From: Branchiostoma floridae | Taxonomy: Eukaryota; Chordata; Leptocardii; Amphioxiformes; Branchiostomatidae | Assembly (NCBI RefSeq): GCF_000003815.2 | Contig: NC_049981.1 | Span: forward strand, 26,237,670-26,301,669 | Direction of reading: 5' to 3' | DNA: 64,000 nucleotides | In this document: positions 37,861-51,170 of the stretch, piece after piece | How the letters are laid out: the number at the start of each line of letters is the position of its first letter | How positions within the stretch are numbered: the stretch's first letter is position 1 | Translations under genes and position numbers: made by a program | The notes under the pieces: model-generated | What the model saw: only the letters and a program-made list of their open reading frames with translations | What the model was told of the DNA's origin: nothing | The model's database searches: none

Positions 37861-39615
37861 TTTAACGGGGGTGAAGAACGGCTTGATCCATGCATCCATG
37901 CAAAATACATCCATTGAAAATGCATCCATTGAAAGACCCGTTTCTCCCGTCTCAAAGCTGGTGCTACGCACCAGCAAAAATCTGCTTCAAGACTAGGTTT
38001 CTTTAGAGTGGAACTGATCACAGTCTCCACAACTGTGGAGCTTTTAAGAGGCTTTTAGCTAGAGCAGTAATGTATTTTTTCCTTAATTGCTCTTCGCCGA
38101 AGATTCCCCAACGTCGTTGACACCAGACTTACACGGCCAAAGGTTAGAATGCAACTTTGTATTTTATCACATCCCCTGAGATATTCTTGCAATCTCTCTC
38201 CTTATCAGCCTTGAACCCTTTAGAACCCCCGCACTGATGTCCGCAATGTTGGCAATGTCTCTTGGACAAGTAGTGTTAATAGGCGCAGTGAACCCTAGTG
38301 CGCTAGTGCAAAATAGGAAAGTGCACTTCGGTAGACTCATTACTGTCATTTTAATTCATATGAAGACAAAAGCAGCTCATAATGTAGACCTAGCCGGTAA
38401 TGGCATTTGAAGTCTTAAGTCCTAAGTCTGTGTTCTGAGTGCCTTTTGAAACACGAATTGCCTTGAACCGACACTCTCCAGGCACCCCTACCCCAGGGAC
38501 GAAAGGAATATAAGGGCTTCGGTGAAACGATTGAGGTCGGCACTTCAATGTTTTGAAAGTCGCGAGTGGGGGTTCTTGATGTAGAATGTGGTATAAGTGG
38601 ATATTCATGGCAAACTTCTATCGTGGGGGTATCTCACGTTTTTAGATATCCGTATGGAATGGTAGAATAAATTTTTTAGACCCATTCTTTTAGCTGCTAC
38701 CTTTGCCGACTCAGCAAAGTGTTGGGGAATACATACATACATGGAGTTAGAGAGCTGTAGTCCTTGATACCTTATCAGATCCAGCCATACCTTACTGCTC
38801 GCACTGCTTCAAGGCGCATGATTGTTTATCTACCCTCCTCGTAATTGGATCCAGAAATTGTATCTACAGCAAAGAGACGTGGTCTTATCAAACCCACGCC
38901 ATACTTGATTGACTAAATAGGTTACTGGGTTCAGTATCAATATGCTCTCATGTAAGCTAATCTCAAAATGTCGTTTAGAATAAACATGATATTAGGCCTA
39001 CAGACAACCTGTTGTCTACGGGCTACCACGCCATTGTGTACATTTCAGAAACATAAACGTGCTATATTGGGCCGTAAAATGCCGGCAATAACATGTTAAT
39101 AATTGACCATGCTAACCGAATGTGCATAGAAGCTCGTGGATCCAAACACTTTCATTTTGTTTAAACATTGGCTTACCGACTATACAATGCATGACAATGT
39201 ACAAACAACAGCTTGTTCAGCGACACAAGGAATAGTTTGGTGTCTGTCAACTGTTGCTTGTAATCTTCAGACTTAGATTGAAAGAAAACCCCTTTGGGTG
39301 CCTCTTCCTATTGAGGGTTGTATCGACAGGTTAGTTTTCCCATCACGCCTATGGGGATTGCCTGCCCTCAGGGGCTTAGAAAACACAATCATGACGACGA
39401 CTTCTGATATTTTGCAATCGCATTTCAAAATAAAGATTCGTTTTTAAGCAATTAGCTTCAAACTAAAATAGGAAAATTTCTTAGACACGTATCTACAGGA
39501 GCATTATTCAAACTCTAATGTTGGCATGAACTAAAAGAAAATAAATTACAACATAAGCGGCATGAAGTCACAGACCATCAGCTGAAGAAGCACTTTTTGC
39601 TGGTGACACATAAAT

Positions 39616-39715
39616 ATCTGAAAATCGTTTGATAGCTATAATTCAATTAATTCATGAAAGATATATATATATTTCATGAATTAGTTGAATTATAGCTATC
39701 AAACAATTTTCAGAT
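39616..39715. repeat. 100-bp near-perfect palindrome
   Basis: Two arms of about 43 bases match in inverted orientation with only two mismatches around a short (AT)n centre. It is first of three palindromes within 320 bases. Confidence 0.9.
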
Positions 39716-39834
39716 TAGCTCCAAACTCATGCTTATGGTAGGCGGGGAGTAGCACCTCCCCCCTAGCACACGTTCACACCTTCCCGTCAGCACCTTGGGC
39801 ATTTTAAGAGGGCAACACAGGAGTCGGCTTGGAC

Positions 39835-39872
39835 ACACCTTAAACTACAAGAACTCTGGTAGTTTAAGGTGT
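39835..39872. repeat. Hairpin with perfect 14-bp arms
   Basis: ACACCTTAAACTAC and its exact complement flank a 10-base loop. Confidence 0.85.
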
Positions 39873-39899
39873 TTCTTACCTAATTAAGGCTCGAACCAA

Positions 39900-39935
39900 T
39901 AAGATTCATATTTCATATATGAAATATGAATCTTA
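39900..39935. repeat. Perfect 36-bp palindrome
   Basis: The two 18-base halves (TAAGATTCATATTTCATA and its complement) join with no spacer. Confidence 0.9.
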
Positions 39936-40920
39936 CGTGTTTAGATAATTTCCTGAGACCCTAACGTCGCATAACCACCCGACTCCCTTAGACGCACGAA
40001 GTACTCGTAGTATAACGACGTAAGGCATGGTCCAGCATGTGTTAACATGGCGTAATCCAGTCTGTCAAACTACAAAGCAATTGTATCTTACCGTGTATGT
40101 GGCCGCGTTGTTAACACTGAATAACCACCTTTAACATCTCAGGTTAAATGTCGATGAAACAAGCACAGAGTTGGTTACAGTAATTACTAAGCTGATTTTG
40201 CAGCAAACTGTTAGAGTGAAAAATTGACAAAATGGCTTTGTAATAGAGAACATTAAAATCATCGTGCTGATTGCTAATTTATCCGTTTAACACATTCCAT
40301 ATCCATAACGGTACCTTGACTATTCATCAACTATCCAACGGTTAACATTAGGACATCGTTGCTACCCAAAGTGGATACAGACAATGTATGCAAAGATGTT
40401 TTGCTAAGAAAAGTTACGTTTTTATCGATATTTCTACGCAAAATAAGGTTGTTTGACTGATAGAGAAAGGCGAACAGTAAACATAAAGATGTAGGAAAGG
40501 AGATCTGTTGACTTGACTATAGTACTCGTAAGAGATCTAACTCAGTGCCTGAGTGCCTCTATATGCATTCAGTCATTTCTTTGGTCAATATAATCTGAAT
40601 AATGGTGCTTGTAAAATGAATCCTGTTGGCCCGGAAAGAACGTATAACGTCTAATTGAGGTTCCTGCATCATTTCCTGAGCTATGTCCTGTGACGAAGTA
40701 GAAACGTACATTAGCAGTTTTATATCGTCTGCTTCCACCAAGCACAGTTCGGAACATTTGAGCCCATTGCTCGGACCATTACTTCAGTCCATCTATATCA
40801 TCTCAAATTACGCACTTCATCCTCGCAGGCTAAGCTGTGCGAACATTAGAGATTTGATAGCATGCTGCACAGTCTGGCACCCGCGGCTTACATTAGCATG
40901 GTTAAAGAGGCTCGCTCGTT

Positions 40921-41522
40921 TAGGCCATGTTGATTTGATTATATTGATGACTTCAGTGATACAAGCGGTGCGAATAAAACAAGTTCGTCTTAAGAAGTTG
41001 GCTTCATAATGACGTGGTCAGAAGGTTGGACAAAGGACTGAACACACTCAGTATAGTGTACCAAAAATAGTCTTCGCTTTTTTTCTTTAATAAGTTTTGT
41101 CTAATAATCATTTTGCGATCTGTATATTTGCTCATTTTACAGCTGTTTTCTCCGATTTACAGCATGACCACGTTGATTGATTATATGGATGACATCCTTT
41201 GGAAACCTAAAAAAAGTTTGGCCAAAAAGCGTTGCCTTTATTATGAGATCTAAGTGGTTCTTCATTTTGTTTATATGACCTTGCAAGTCAATGACATTAG
41301 TAGACGTTTTCCGATACTTGCTTGCATTTTACGGCATGCTTTTGCTTATTTTGAAGTTGCTTTGTACGATTCATTTCTGGAAACAGCCAAAAATTGATAC
41401 GCGCGCGGATGTCATCTATTAATCAAATCAACATGGCCTATAGTTAAACCCCTTTTTTGGGAAATGAACGAAAATTGGTGAGCGCGCGAATGTAATCCAA
41501 ATTATCAGATCAACCTAGCCTT
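40921..41522. mobile_element. TIR-bounded repeat (copy 2), outer element with a second copy nested inside
   Basis: It begins with TAGGCCATGTTGATTTGATT at 40921. A second left-end-like sequence starts at about 41164, a right end closes at 41440, and a second, more diverged right end closes at about 41522. The order left-left-right-right is what a copy inserted into another copy would give. It is the same family as 32687-33874. Confidence 0.6.
41164..41440. mobile_element. Inner nested copy of the TIR repeat family
   Basis: The left end (CACGTTGATTGATTATATGG region) and right end (AATCAAATCAACATGGCCTA) pair as inverted repeats. The length is about 277 bp, near that expected of a compact non-autonomous family member. 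Confidence 0.5.
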
Positions 41523-44500
41523 TCTATTCGCATATCATATTGCCTTCAGTCACCGAAACTACCACAAGTTACTACTTCTTATTTCCGATTGCGAAACTGA
41601 TACATTTTTGTAACGACTCGTGAATTCGGATGGGACACAATTGTCTAAAGAAACAAGTCAAGTTAGTATTCGATATCGTACTTGAGGAGTTCTATCCTAT
41701 AAAATGAATGTGCAAAAGCTTAATGTAGTTTGTTCAATTGGATTACTGTATACAAATCTTAAAATGTCTCTGGTTCAATTGAGACTTTTCCACTGGGAAT
41801 GTGTCATTACTTATTGTCCCATGTATTATTCAATCTCACCACGACAGTTATCAATCATAAGTCTATTTCAATATCCGCCGTAGTTTATGCAGTAACAGGA
41901 ATCGTTCAACATGTTGTCAAGGGAAAACCGTAAGTCAGAACATCCCCACGGAACCTCTTATCCCCCACATGTGCCATTACGAGTAGACATATATGAGTGT
42001 AATATCAAGAATGACGTCTTAGTTTATGCATTGCATTCAATCCATATGCTGTATCAGATACAGACTCTAGGTTATAGGAACGTAATTAGAGTTATCAATA
42101 ATTCACTGAACAGTTGTGAGATAAGGCAATCACCAAAACGGTGTCAATTAACAGATTCTAAAAGAAACATATGCAAAATAAAGCGCCATGCAGTTCTCTC
42201 ATGACATTACAGAAACTGAGAATGCGTATTCAAATAGATTTTTAATTTCATTGATTGCCACGCCTGTGAGGTTATTTCGCTTGGAAACAAAATTATTCAA
42301 AATAACAGTGGCTTGGGCATTCTTGGAATTATTGGTCTTTCTTGGAATTTCACACACTATTCTATTGCATTTTCCGGTCCATAATGTCTTCTGAATGAAA
42401 GAATGTCAGCTTTTCCAACGAAGCGCACATCCTGCAGAGATCTGCATTACTCTGTTCTCATGGAAACATCAAGCACCACCCATTCCCACAAACCCAGTGG
42501 ATTGTAACGACAAATGAAGTAGAGCTCTATGATCGAAAACAAATGGGGCCTCCGATCATCGATACAGTCGTATATCTTGCAAACTAGGATCAATGTACAT
42601 TGACGTTTGAAATTGGCTTGCTGGCATTTTGGTAACCCAGAACTGCCACTAGAAGGTAAGAGTGCAGCATTCATCTCTCAATTGGATTTTCATTACCAAC
42701 AGAAACCATACACAGCACACCTTGCAATGTTGAAATTGTTCCAAATAGCTGGTAAATACAAGAACTTACATTCTAGATAGTTTCAGCCGCAAGATCTTTG
42801 AAAGCATTGCCGTGATGAGGAACTTTACCCTGATTTTGATCCTTTAAGTGACACCGTAATACCCTTGTAAATTATCATGGGCTTTCAGGGGATTACCTCA
42901 TCGGACGCACACTGCAGACCAGCGAGGCACCCAAGGTAAGAAACATGGGGGCCATTTGTTTCACTTCTCTAGAGCACATTCTTTGTAAATCAAGGTCCCA
43001 ACGAGACGAAACGGTACCGTGAATATTCATCGTTCTCCATAGTAAGGGTGACCTCTGCTTTCAAGGTTTCAGCACTGCATTGATCCCTGAGAAGGTGACC
43101 ACAGATAAATACAGTGGGTTAATTAACGTGCTGGTGGGCTGACAAGTGATTCATTAGAACCGTTTCAGTTGAGATTGCGTGTAATTTGGGGTGGGGAATG
43201 GGACAAATTACCGTCGTCCTCGAAAAACCATGCAAATAACACGCAAAGTGTAATTACTCCTCATTCAATCTGATGCATTTCTTGTTGATTTTTCTTTAGA
43301 ACAATCTCGCTGGTACCTTTCAACAGCCATTTTGTCGGAACGGCTTGAAATGTCTAAATTACACGATGTGAACCAAAAGCGCCTGGGATTATATCGATTG
43401 GTAAAACGACATAACCAATTAGATTGATGCTCACGAATGAAATGACTGCGTGGAAAGTGCTGTGTAATTGGGTCGGGGCTGATAACTCAGTCATTAATGG
43501 GTTAGCACCACTCCCTCGTGTCTAAAATGTGCGGATATTCGTGTTGTCTTCTCCATACCACAACAGGAATAACAAATAGGTAACCTTTGCATTCAAGGCA
43601 TATGTATGGAATAAAGATATTTCACCCTGACGGTACCACAGGTGCATAGAAGTGCACGGGATTAAATGGTCTTATCGAGATTGCAAGGAGAATATGATTC
43701 AGTACATTAGATTTGGACAGATAGTGATTCTGCATTAAATTCTTCCAGCTCGTAATCACGTGAGCCCTTAAATTCCCGGTGACCGATGGTTTTCGAAGGA
43801 GGGGCGTGACCACGTAGTGATACGAACAGATACTGACGATGCTTTTTGTGACACGACCCATCGCCCAGCTCACGTCCGCCTCCATCGCGAATAGGAATTT
43901 CCGAAAGTGACCCCAGACTTTTGAAGCGATACGAGATGCTTATACGATCAGGTACGTTTCTCCTGTTACATCTCTTTTGGTTACACAATAATTACCCTGA
44001 TGTATTTTGTTGGTCGGTGCTTTTTTTTAGGTGTGAACGTATGGTTGCCAGGAAATGTGCAGTGGAAATTCACCCGATCTGGAAGAGTTGCATCTGAGGG
44101 GAAAGTGACACCTGTACCAGGTTTCTCGTTTAGATGAACAACTGTAGGGCGCAACCACCAGAACAAATAGACGATTTACTGACTTATTCAATAAGTCATT
44201 TTGGATAACAGTGAGTTTAAACCCTGTCGACTGTGGGGTATTACCGAAGGGGTTACGCAATTTTTAAAGAAACCTTAACATCCAACGTGTGCCCATTGAA
44301 TCAACTGAACTGTGCTTCCTTGTGAATTTGTATTAGGTCTTATTGAAACTCTAGACTCGGAACACCGCTACGTTTTGCAGGTTACCAGTTCGTTGATGCC
44401 AGATCTTTTCCAATTACGTTCTCCAGTTCTTTCCCTGTCAAGTGCCCGCCTTCCTGTAGCGTTTTTGTCTTTTCTGTGTTTCCAATTTCAATTCATTACA

Positions 44501-47500
44501 CAACCTCTTTATGTCCTTGTCTAGGTCAAAGGTGTCAGAAATGTACACAGTATCTTTTTTCTGTGACTTGTATTGGCAGTGCTAAATAAAATCAAACCAC
44601 AATTAGTGAGTCAAGCAATGGATAAAAAAAACGTGAAATTGGTGTTAAACTGCATAATACTCTTTGTACAGTGGTCGGTTGGAAGTTCCGTAGATGCATA
44701 AAAGGATAATGAGTTTTTTGTTCTTCACATAGTTATGCAGGACTGTAATGTACCCACTTCTAACACATAGACTAGTGTTAGGTACATATATATGATGTTG
44801 ATGATGGCATGATATCATAGAACTGAATATCGGATGTTGATTTTGAATCGACAAACGACTGTACATGGAAGCTCCCGTTAATGAAGATGCGGTGCTCATT
44901 ACGGTAACTAGGACGGAACTGATGAGTTTGGGAAAAGACAGTATATTTAGAGAACCATAAAATTCACAACCGAGACATAAAATAGCATGTTCAAGCAAAA
45001 AAGATGCATGGTTGATACAGTCATTGACACGTACATCAATCCTGAAACTGTTGACGTGATGAATAAATCATGGTATAATATGTCGGCACGGTGTAGAGTG
45101 GTACGACATTACTCCTATTGATTTATGATTAATTATGCAGCATTATCAATACATCCTGTTTCGTATCAAACCGGGTTCAAGACAAGGAAAATACGCAGGT
45201 ATTATGAAGAGATAGAGGAACATTAATGTGTAGTTCATGAAAATATATGTGACTATACACAGTGACTGTTGAGCTTGTGCATTGCTGAGGAATGTCATCT
45301 TCCATGTTGCATGTGCAAACATCAACTAGGTAATTCACTGACAGACTAACTGAGATATACTGGTTATACCCTTTCACCATTAAGGAAGCGATCTCGCCGC
45401 GCACTCGTTTTGACCCAGTATTCATAAAAGCGCACAGCAAGCTATAGTACATGGCTATTTGTCATTCCCTTCGATTTATGCCATCAATAAGGCACAAGTC
45501 CACTGAAGTGAATTCATGTTTGCATTGCATATCAGGTACCTCCATTTCACTGGACGGCGATCGAGCATGCGACCTTAATTGGATTTGTGTAATGATTGTA
45601 TGTGATGATTGCAATATTACGCAAAATATTAAAGTATCAATAAAAGAAAAACAAGACACAAAAAGCTTAAACGTTTGTTTTTAAGAGCAATTTGACAAAT
45701 TTCGGTCGCATCGCCATCACGGCGAGAATGTCGCCCTAGTGGAATAAATGTGTGACACCAACTCTCATTCTTCCACTGGATGTTATACAATACTACTGCC
45801 AACTTAAGAAAAGAAATCTAAAGAGAGGTAACCTTACCTATGTAGAATTCTAACGTATCCTACCGTATACACACTCCAGGTATTTAAGTGTTCAAGGCAT
45901 GCGTGAGAAGGCAGGTCTCCATAACAACGTTTTTATGTGGAGGCGTTATATGGCACCCGGTAGAGTTATGAGAGGTGATGTTAATACACCTTGGTTTTAC
46001 TGAGGACAGGCTGCATATCATTTCAAGTATTTTCCTTCAAGTTGCTTTTGACAAACATCAAACTTAAACACAAAGGTGCCTGGACACCGATGAAAGGAAG
46101 TCCTGACTTGATGAATCCTCCATCATATCCTCATTCGTAAACCAAGAGACTGACCTTGTGTGGCCTCGAATGAATGATCAATATGCCTACTCCAGGCTTA
46201 CTGGTACGAAGATTCATGTACAAAGTACTTTCAACGGAAGCCGAATTGTAGTAAAACTATCAAAGGCATACTGTACTCCAGAGCAGAGTGTTCCGCGCGC
46301 ATATTTCCGAATCCCAAGACGTATTTGTATCGCCCACTCGATACTGAACTTAGACAAGGGAGCAGTTACATTATACAGCATTAACCCCCTGAGTACCCTC
46401 TAGATACATTACAGCCAGGTGTAGCATATTCTAATGCGAACAACCATTGAACAAACTTCAACTGGGGCACTGTTAAGAAATATTTGTTTGAGCTTGAAAT
46501 TACTTTTACAGTGGCTTATGGCCTTAGTAACTTGCTTTTGATCAAAAAGGACTTTGATCTTCGCCAATCATTCCATTGAAACCCATACTTAGGATTTGAA
46601 AAATGCCTTCATAGAAATGAGGCGCTCTTATGAAATCTAGGTCCGATTTTGACAACAATGTTTGTAGCGTGTGTGTGAATAGTTGTTCATCAATTTTCCT
46701 CTTTAGCAACTTAATTTTTTTATCTATTTGACCCAAAAATGGAATTTCAGCAATTTTCTCATAGGAATTATTACCATGATGCATCACACTACATGGGTCT
46801 GCATCAAGGGGCAATACTCAGTAACTGGATTGTCAAAAGGTTCATTTATTTGTTCATCTGTGATTTTGATTTATACAAACTTATTCGATTTTGTGTTCAT
46901 AACGATGTGGAATTTTAGAGAATAAAACTCTCCTCTGAAGTACAAGATGCCTTTAATCTGATGTATCTAACTTTCAAGTCTAACATTCCACTATACATTA
47001 TTTTCTATCATTCCTTGCACGCTGTGTTGTGCCAGCACAATCCAAGGATGAAGCCGCCGGCTACCAAAGCTGATATGTAATCAGACTACTACTCTGCCGC
47101 AACCAAGTCATACTTTGAAAAGTCAGCCATGTGTTATTCTTGTTATCAATGCACACACGCCTGCATTTGGCCGATGATTTTGTATTCACCAGAAGTAACA
47201 GCGCACTTACTAAGAGATTACACACTGCGCCGCCACAGGAACCGTAAGGCGGGGATCATGCTACTGGCGGGTGATGATTATTTAATCAACAGCTAATTGC
47301 TGCCTGCACAGCGGATCCCGTTCACTGGCGCCTAGCGGAGCAACCTTTCTGATGTAGGTCAGACTAAATCCCAAACCTTCCAGGAAACACTTTCGGTGAA
47401 CCAATCGTATTGTAGAGACAAAATACCAGGTCAAACAGGGCATTCGTTCATCTCCGACAGGAACATTGGGATTGCCATTGCATTTGTGGCCACTGTTTGT

Positions 47501-47533
47501 GAAATATTTGTGGAAAAAGAACAGCAAAGTATG

Positions 47534-47537
<4 letters not shown>

Positions 47538-47577
<40 letters not shown>
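47538..47577. repeat. (AT)n microsatellite
   Basis: About 40 bases of perfect AT dinucleotide. Confidence 0.95.
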
Positions 47578-47578
<1 letters not shown>

Positions 47579-47910
47579 GGCACTAATTTCCAATTTGCCC
47601 CCAAATAACAAGACCACACCTGGGGATATACCGGAAGATACTCTGTAGTACCGCGGAAACACGTCTGGGGCTCCACCATCGAATTATTTCCCTGTTTTCA
47701 CATCGAATCTTTTACATAATATGTATGCGAAATACATATCATATATAATTTCGCTATGCTCAGCTAGTGAGAATCATGCACGTTCGGTTTGCTCACTCCT
47801 TATTACCCCGAAAATAGTGAAAACCAAGTTAGAGTTTTGCGAAGTATGACACTCAATGTTGACTAGGGAATACTAGAAACTGGTCGTACTAGAAATTTGA
47901 CTGCATTTAT

Positions 47911-48690
47911 CACCTCTATGAAAAATGGAGGCATAGTTTTTGGTGTGTCTGTGTGTCTATGTGCCTGTCTGTCTGTGTGTCCGGAAAATTGTGGTCAGCA
48001 TAACTTTAGAACCTCTGGATGGATTGTAATGATATTTGGTATGTGGGTAGGTGTTTGGAAGACAAAGGTCAAAGTCGATTTTGGGCCCCCCCTGGTGTGT
48101 GACCTTGGTACTGCAGCAGAACTTCGATTTTTTTGGTACCTTTTAACCTGATCATGCTATGGTCTTGATTTATTGGTGGCAGATAGCTTGTGACGTAAGG
48201 AAGAGGGTATATATGTTTGGGCCCCATGGCGGCTTGCTTTGGAACTGCAGAGGCAATTTTGTCAAAATCTTTCAAGGAGCACAACGGAACAGAGGAACGA
48301 TGGATTTCTGATATTTATGGAATGTAGTTATGTTTGGCAAAGATGTACATAATGAAGTGCAAATTATGCAAATGCGGACTTAATTTGCATACTTAATGAG
48401 GAAAATTTCCAGTATTTTCTATTTTAGGACTCAAATACATGTAACATATGTAATCTGTTGCAGGTGGAAGATTAGCAGATGTCAATTATGCAAATAAGTC
48501 CCTAATTTGCATAATGCATGTGAATGTGTCCTTATCCATCTAAGTACTTGTAGTAAATGATTGGATTGTCAACATTATGACCTGTGTGTTATTCAAAGGT
48601 GTATATAGCCAAGCATAAATTATGCAGATGTGCAAGTCATTTGCATAATCAGAATATTTCATGGAGGTTTAAGGTCTCCGAATTCTTGTT
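47911..48690 (+). repeat. Dispersed repeat beginning with an ACCTCTATG-AAAAATGGAGG hairpin
   Basis: It starts with a small hairpin followed by GTTTTTGG and a (TG/TC)-rich run, then AGAACCTCTGGATGGATTG. The second half has several ATTTGCATA-type strings. Related starts occur at 33403-33500 and 32972-33090, the latter also with AGAACCTCTGGATGGATTG. No protein was seen. The right boundary near 48690 is approximate. Confidence 0.55.
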
Positions 48691-50702
48691 TCTAAAAAGA
48701 CACTTAAACATCGTTAAAAAAAACTGCCTATTATCCCGGTCTATTGATTATACATGTATTCAAATAACTAAATTTAGGTACGAATATCAGGAATAGCTTC
48801 CAGGGTTATATCATGAATTGAGAGTGCTGTTTGCTATAAAACCAGAACGCGGATCGGAAGACGAATGAAACATGTTTTTCTTGTGACAGATAGCCAGTAG
48901 GTAACTATCGACCGCCCATGAATATACCTGCCCTTCAAGAAGAAACATCCCTGCATTTCCAAAATACCTTATATGATTCCTGTAGTGCAATTCTATCTGT
49001 CACTGATGATATCTGAGGTAGTTCTAGGTGTCAGTTAGCTTGGATACCATCCGGGTAGTAGTGGGCTCCTATGTTCGCTTCTGCTACCTGTCAGACAGGA
49101 ACGGTAGATAGTGTATGGTAGATGTCAGAGCGAGAAGCGACTGTATATAGCGTATAATTAACATACTTTCCGGATGGTACCTATGCTAGGTGTTAGTTGG
49201 AATTCACCATAAAACTTAAAGTGTCACAACCATCACTGTTTGACTCTGTATAGACTGGCAATTACCACCTGGTACTCTCACAATAAATGACATATTCAAC
49301 ATCTTATATATATTAGAGATCCCGGAATGCACGTATCCTCGGCAGTAGCTATTGTTGGCAGTGAACCTTTCTTTTTTTTATCTGCTGCACACTAATTGTC
49401 AATATAAATACGCCAGAGGGCATCACTCTTTCATCAATCTAAATTCAAATATGAGATAGTTGAGAAAATTTGTATCAAGTTTGGAATGTCGGTACGCTAG
49501 AAAATCCCGTGGCCCCCACACAAATCTGGTATCAAATATTGGAAATTGACAGTAGCACTACAAGTATCTCAGAATTACTACATCCCATATTGAAAGATTC
49601 ATAAGGGGTCGTATTTTTCATACAACAACAAAAAGGAGGTATACAGTTTCTCATGTAATTGCCAGCAGATAGCTATCGACCGGATCAACTTTATCTTAAA
49701 GACGGAAGATCTGTGCATTATAAGGACACACTTTATGGTGCTTCTGGCGCCGTACGGTGTCACAGCTAGCTATGACACGCCACGCAGTAAGACAAACACG
49801 TCACACGGATCTGTAACAGAATGGTGTGAGTAAACCATTCCAGCAGTTTAGGCCACACTGTCGTCATACTTTGTCTGGCCCTTGCCTCTTCCCTCATGAC
49901 CTCAGTGAAAAGCGGCTTGCAGGCCGATTTGACCTTCATGAATAAACAAATGGTCAAACAAATAACTTATTGGCTGACATCCGCACGTGCATTACTTTTC
50001 ACTTGTTCTAAAAAACCACCTTATCCGGGGTTCCACGCAAGTCCGTCGGAACTTGCTGATTCATCATATTACCAGTCCAGCATGTACTGGCTTGTACTTC
50101 CTGAAACTCGTTATGTGCTGCCGCAAGGAAACGTTTCACGATTCTGCGAATCTAAAAGTATGAGTTTAGAAAATTGGGAAAGTCACCATATATTTTGGGT
50201 GAAATTATTGAAAAACTATCAACGCTGTCGATCAACCGACACTGCAGTGCGCGGCCATATAGTGCTTAAAACCACGAATTAGAAAGTGCCAAAGTATTCA
50301 GAAGGAATACTTGCCTAATCTGCAGGTATCACACCCCATTACATTCCGTAATGCATTTAAGCGCCGAATACGTGAGAAGTGATCCCATTTTTAATGTAAC
50401 TAGAGCGTGCGTATTTCCCACAGACGTTACCGATAAATCTCGTAAACCTTCAGTGAGTCGAAACGTACGTGGTTGTATAGGGTGTTCATCAACGTGCTAG
50501 CTAGAGGGTAAAATTCGTTTGAAATTGTGAATGTCAGAAGGATAATGTTAAGCCTAAATCATGAAATAGGAGATAAACCCCTGGATACTGATTATCATTT
50601 TTGGATTCAACAGATTTTCAGCTTACGCTATAAATGTCAAAGGATTACGCTTATCTCAGAGTAATTTTACCACATATCGAACTTACCATCAGTGTTTGTC
50701 AC

Positions 50703-51049
50703 NNNNNNNNNNNNNNNNNNNNNNNNNNNNNNNNNNNNNNNNNNNNNNNNNNNNNNNNNNNNNNNNNNNNNNNNNNNNNNNNNNNNNNNNNNNNNNNNNN
50801 NNNNNNNNNNNNNNNNNNNNNNNNNNNNNNNNNNNNNNNNNNNNNNNNNNNNNNNNNNNNNNNNNNNNNNNNNNNNNNNNNNNNNNNNNNNNNNNNNNNN
50901 NNNNNNNNNNNNNNNNNNNNNNNNNNNNNNNNNNNNNNNNNNNNNNNNNNNNNNNNNNNNNNNNNNNNNNNNNNNNNNNNNNNNNNNNNNNNNNNNNNNN
51001 NNNNNNNNNNNNNNNNNNNNNNNNNNNNNNNNNNNNNNNNNNNNNNNNN
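50703..51049. other. Assembly gap (N run) just upstream of receptor B
   Basis: 347 N ending 121 bases before the receptor B ATG, so 5' UTR or promoter sequence may be missing. Confidence 1.
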
Positions 51050-51170
51050 ACCATGCACTTGTTAAACCGTATGTTCGATTTTCGTATTTAAAGGTATTGC
51101 TGCTGATCAACTGACACCGCAGTGACTGCAGTGACAAAAGCTACAAGTAAGAGCTACAGCTTGGTCTGAG

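Larger units (their letters stand above)
32160..50702. other. Intergenic desert between the two receptors
   Basis: Holds the TIR family copies, palindrome cluster, microsatellites and dispersed repeats listed separately. Frames up to 128 codons (49896-50282) lack recognisable features. No third receptor exon was noticed. Confidence 0.55.

Noticed and set aside
46542-46814. 90-codon minus-strand frame with protein-like composition
   Set aside because: It has no ATG at its start, no recognised domain and no supporting splice signals. It could be an old exon fragment but cannot be supported.
49896-50282. 128-codon + strand frame
   Set aside because: No domain, no splice context, ordinary composition. 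By a rough estimate a few frames of this length are expected by chance in 64 kb of six-frame AT-rich sequence.
50634-51137. Several frames of 119-156 codons around the last N run
   Set aside because: Same artefact of the N run; the coding start of receptor B lies after it.
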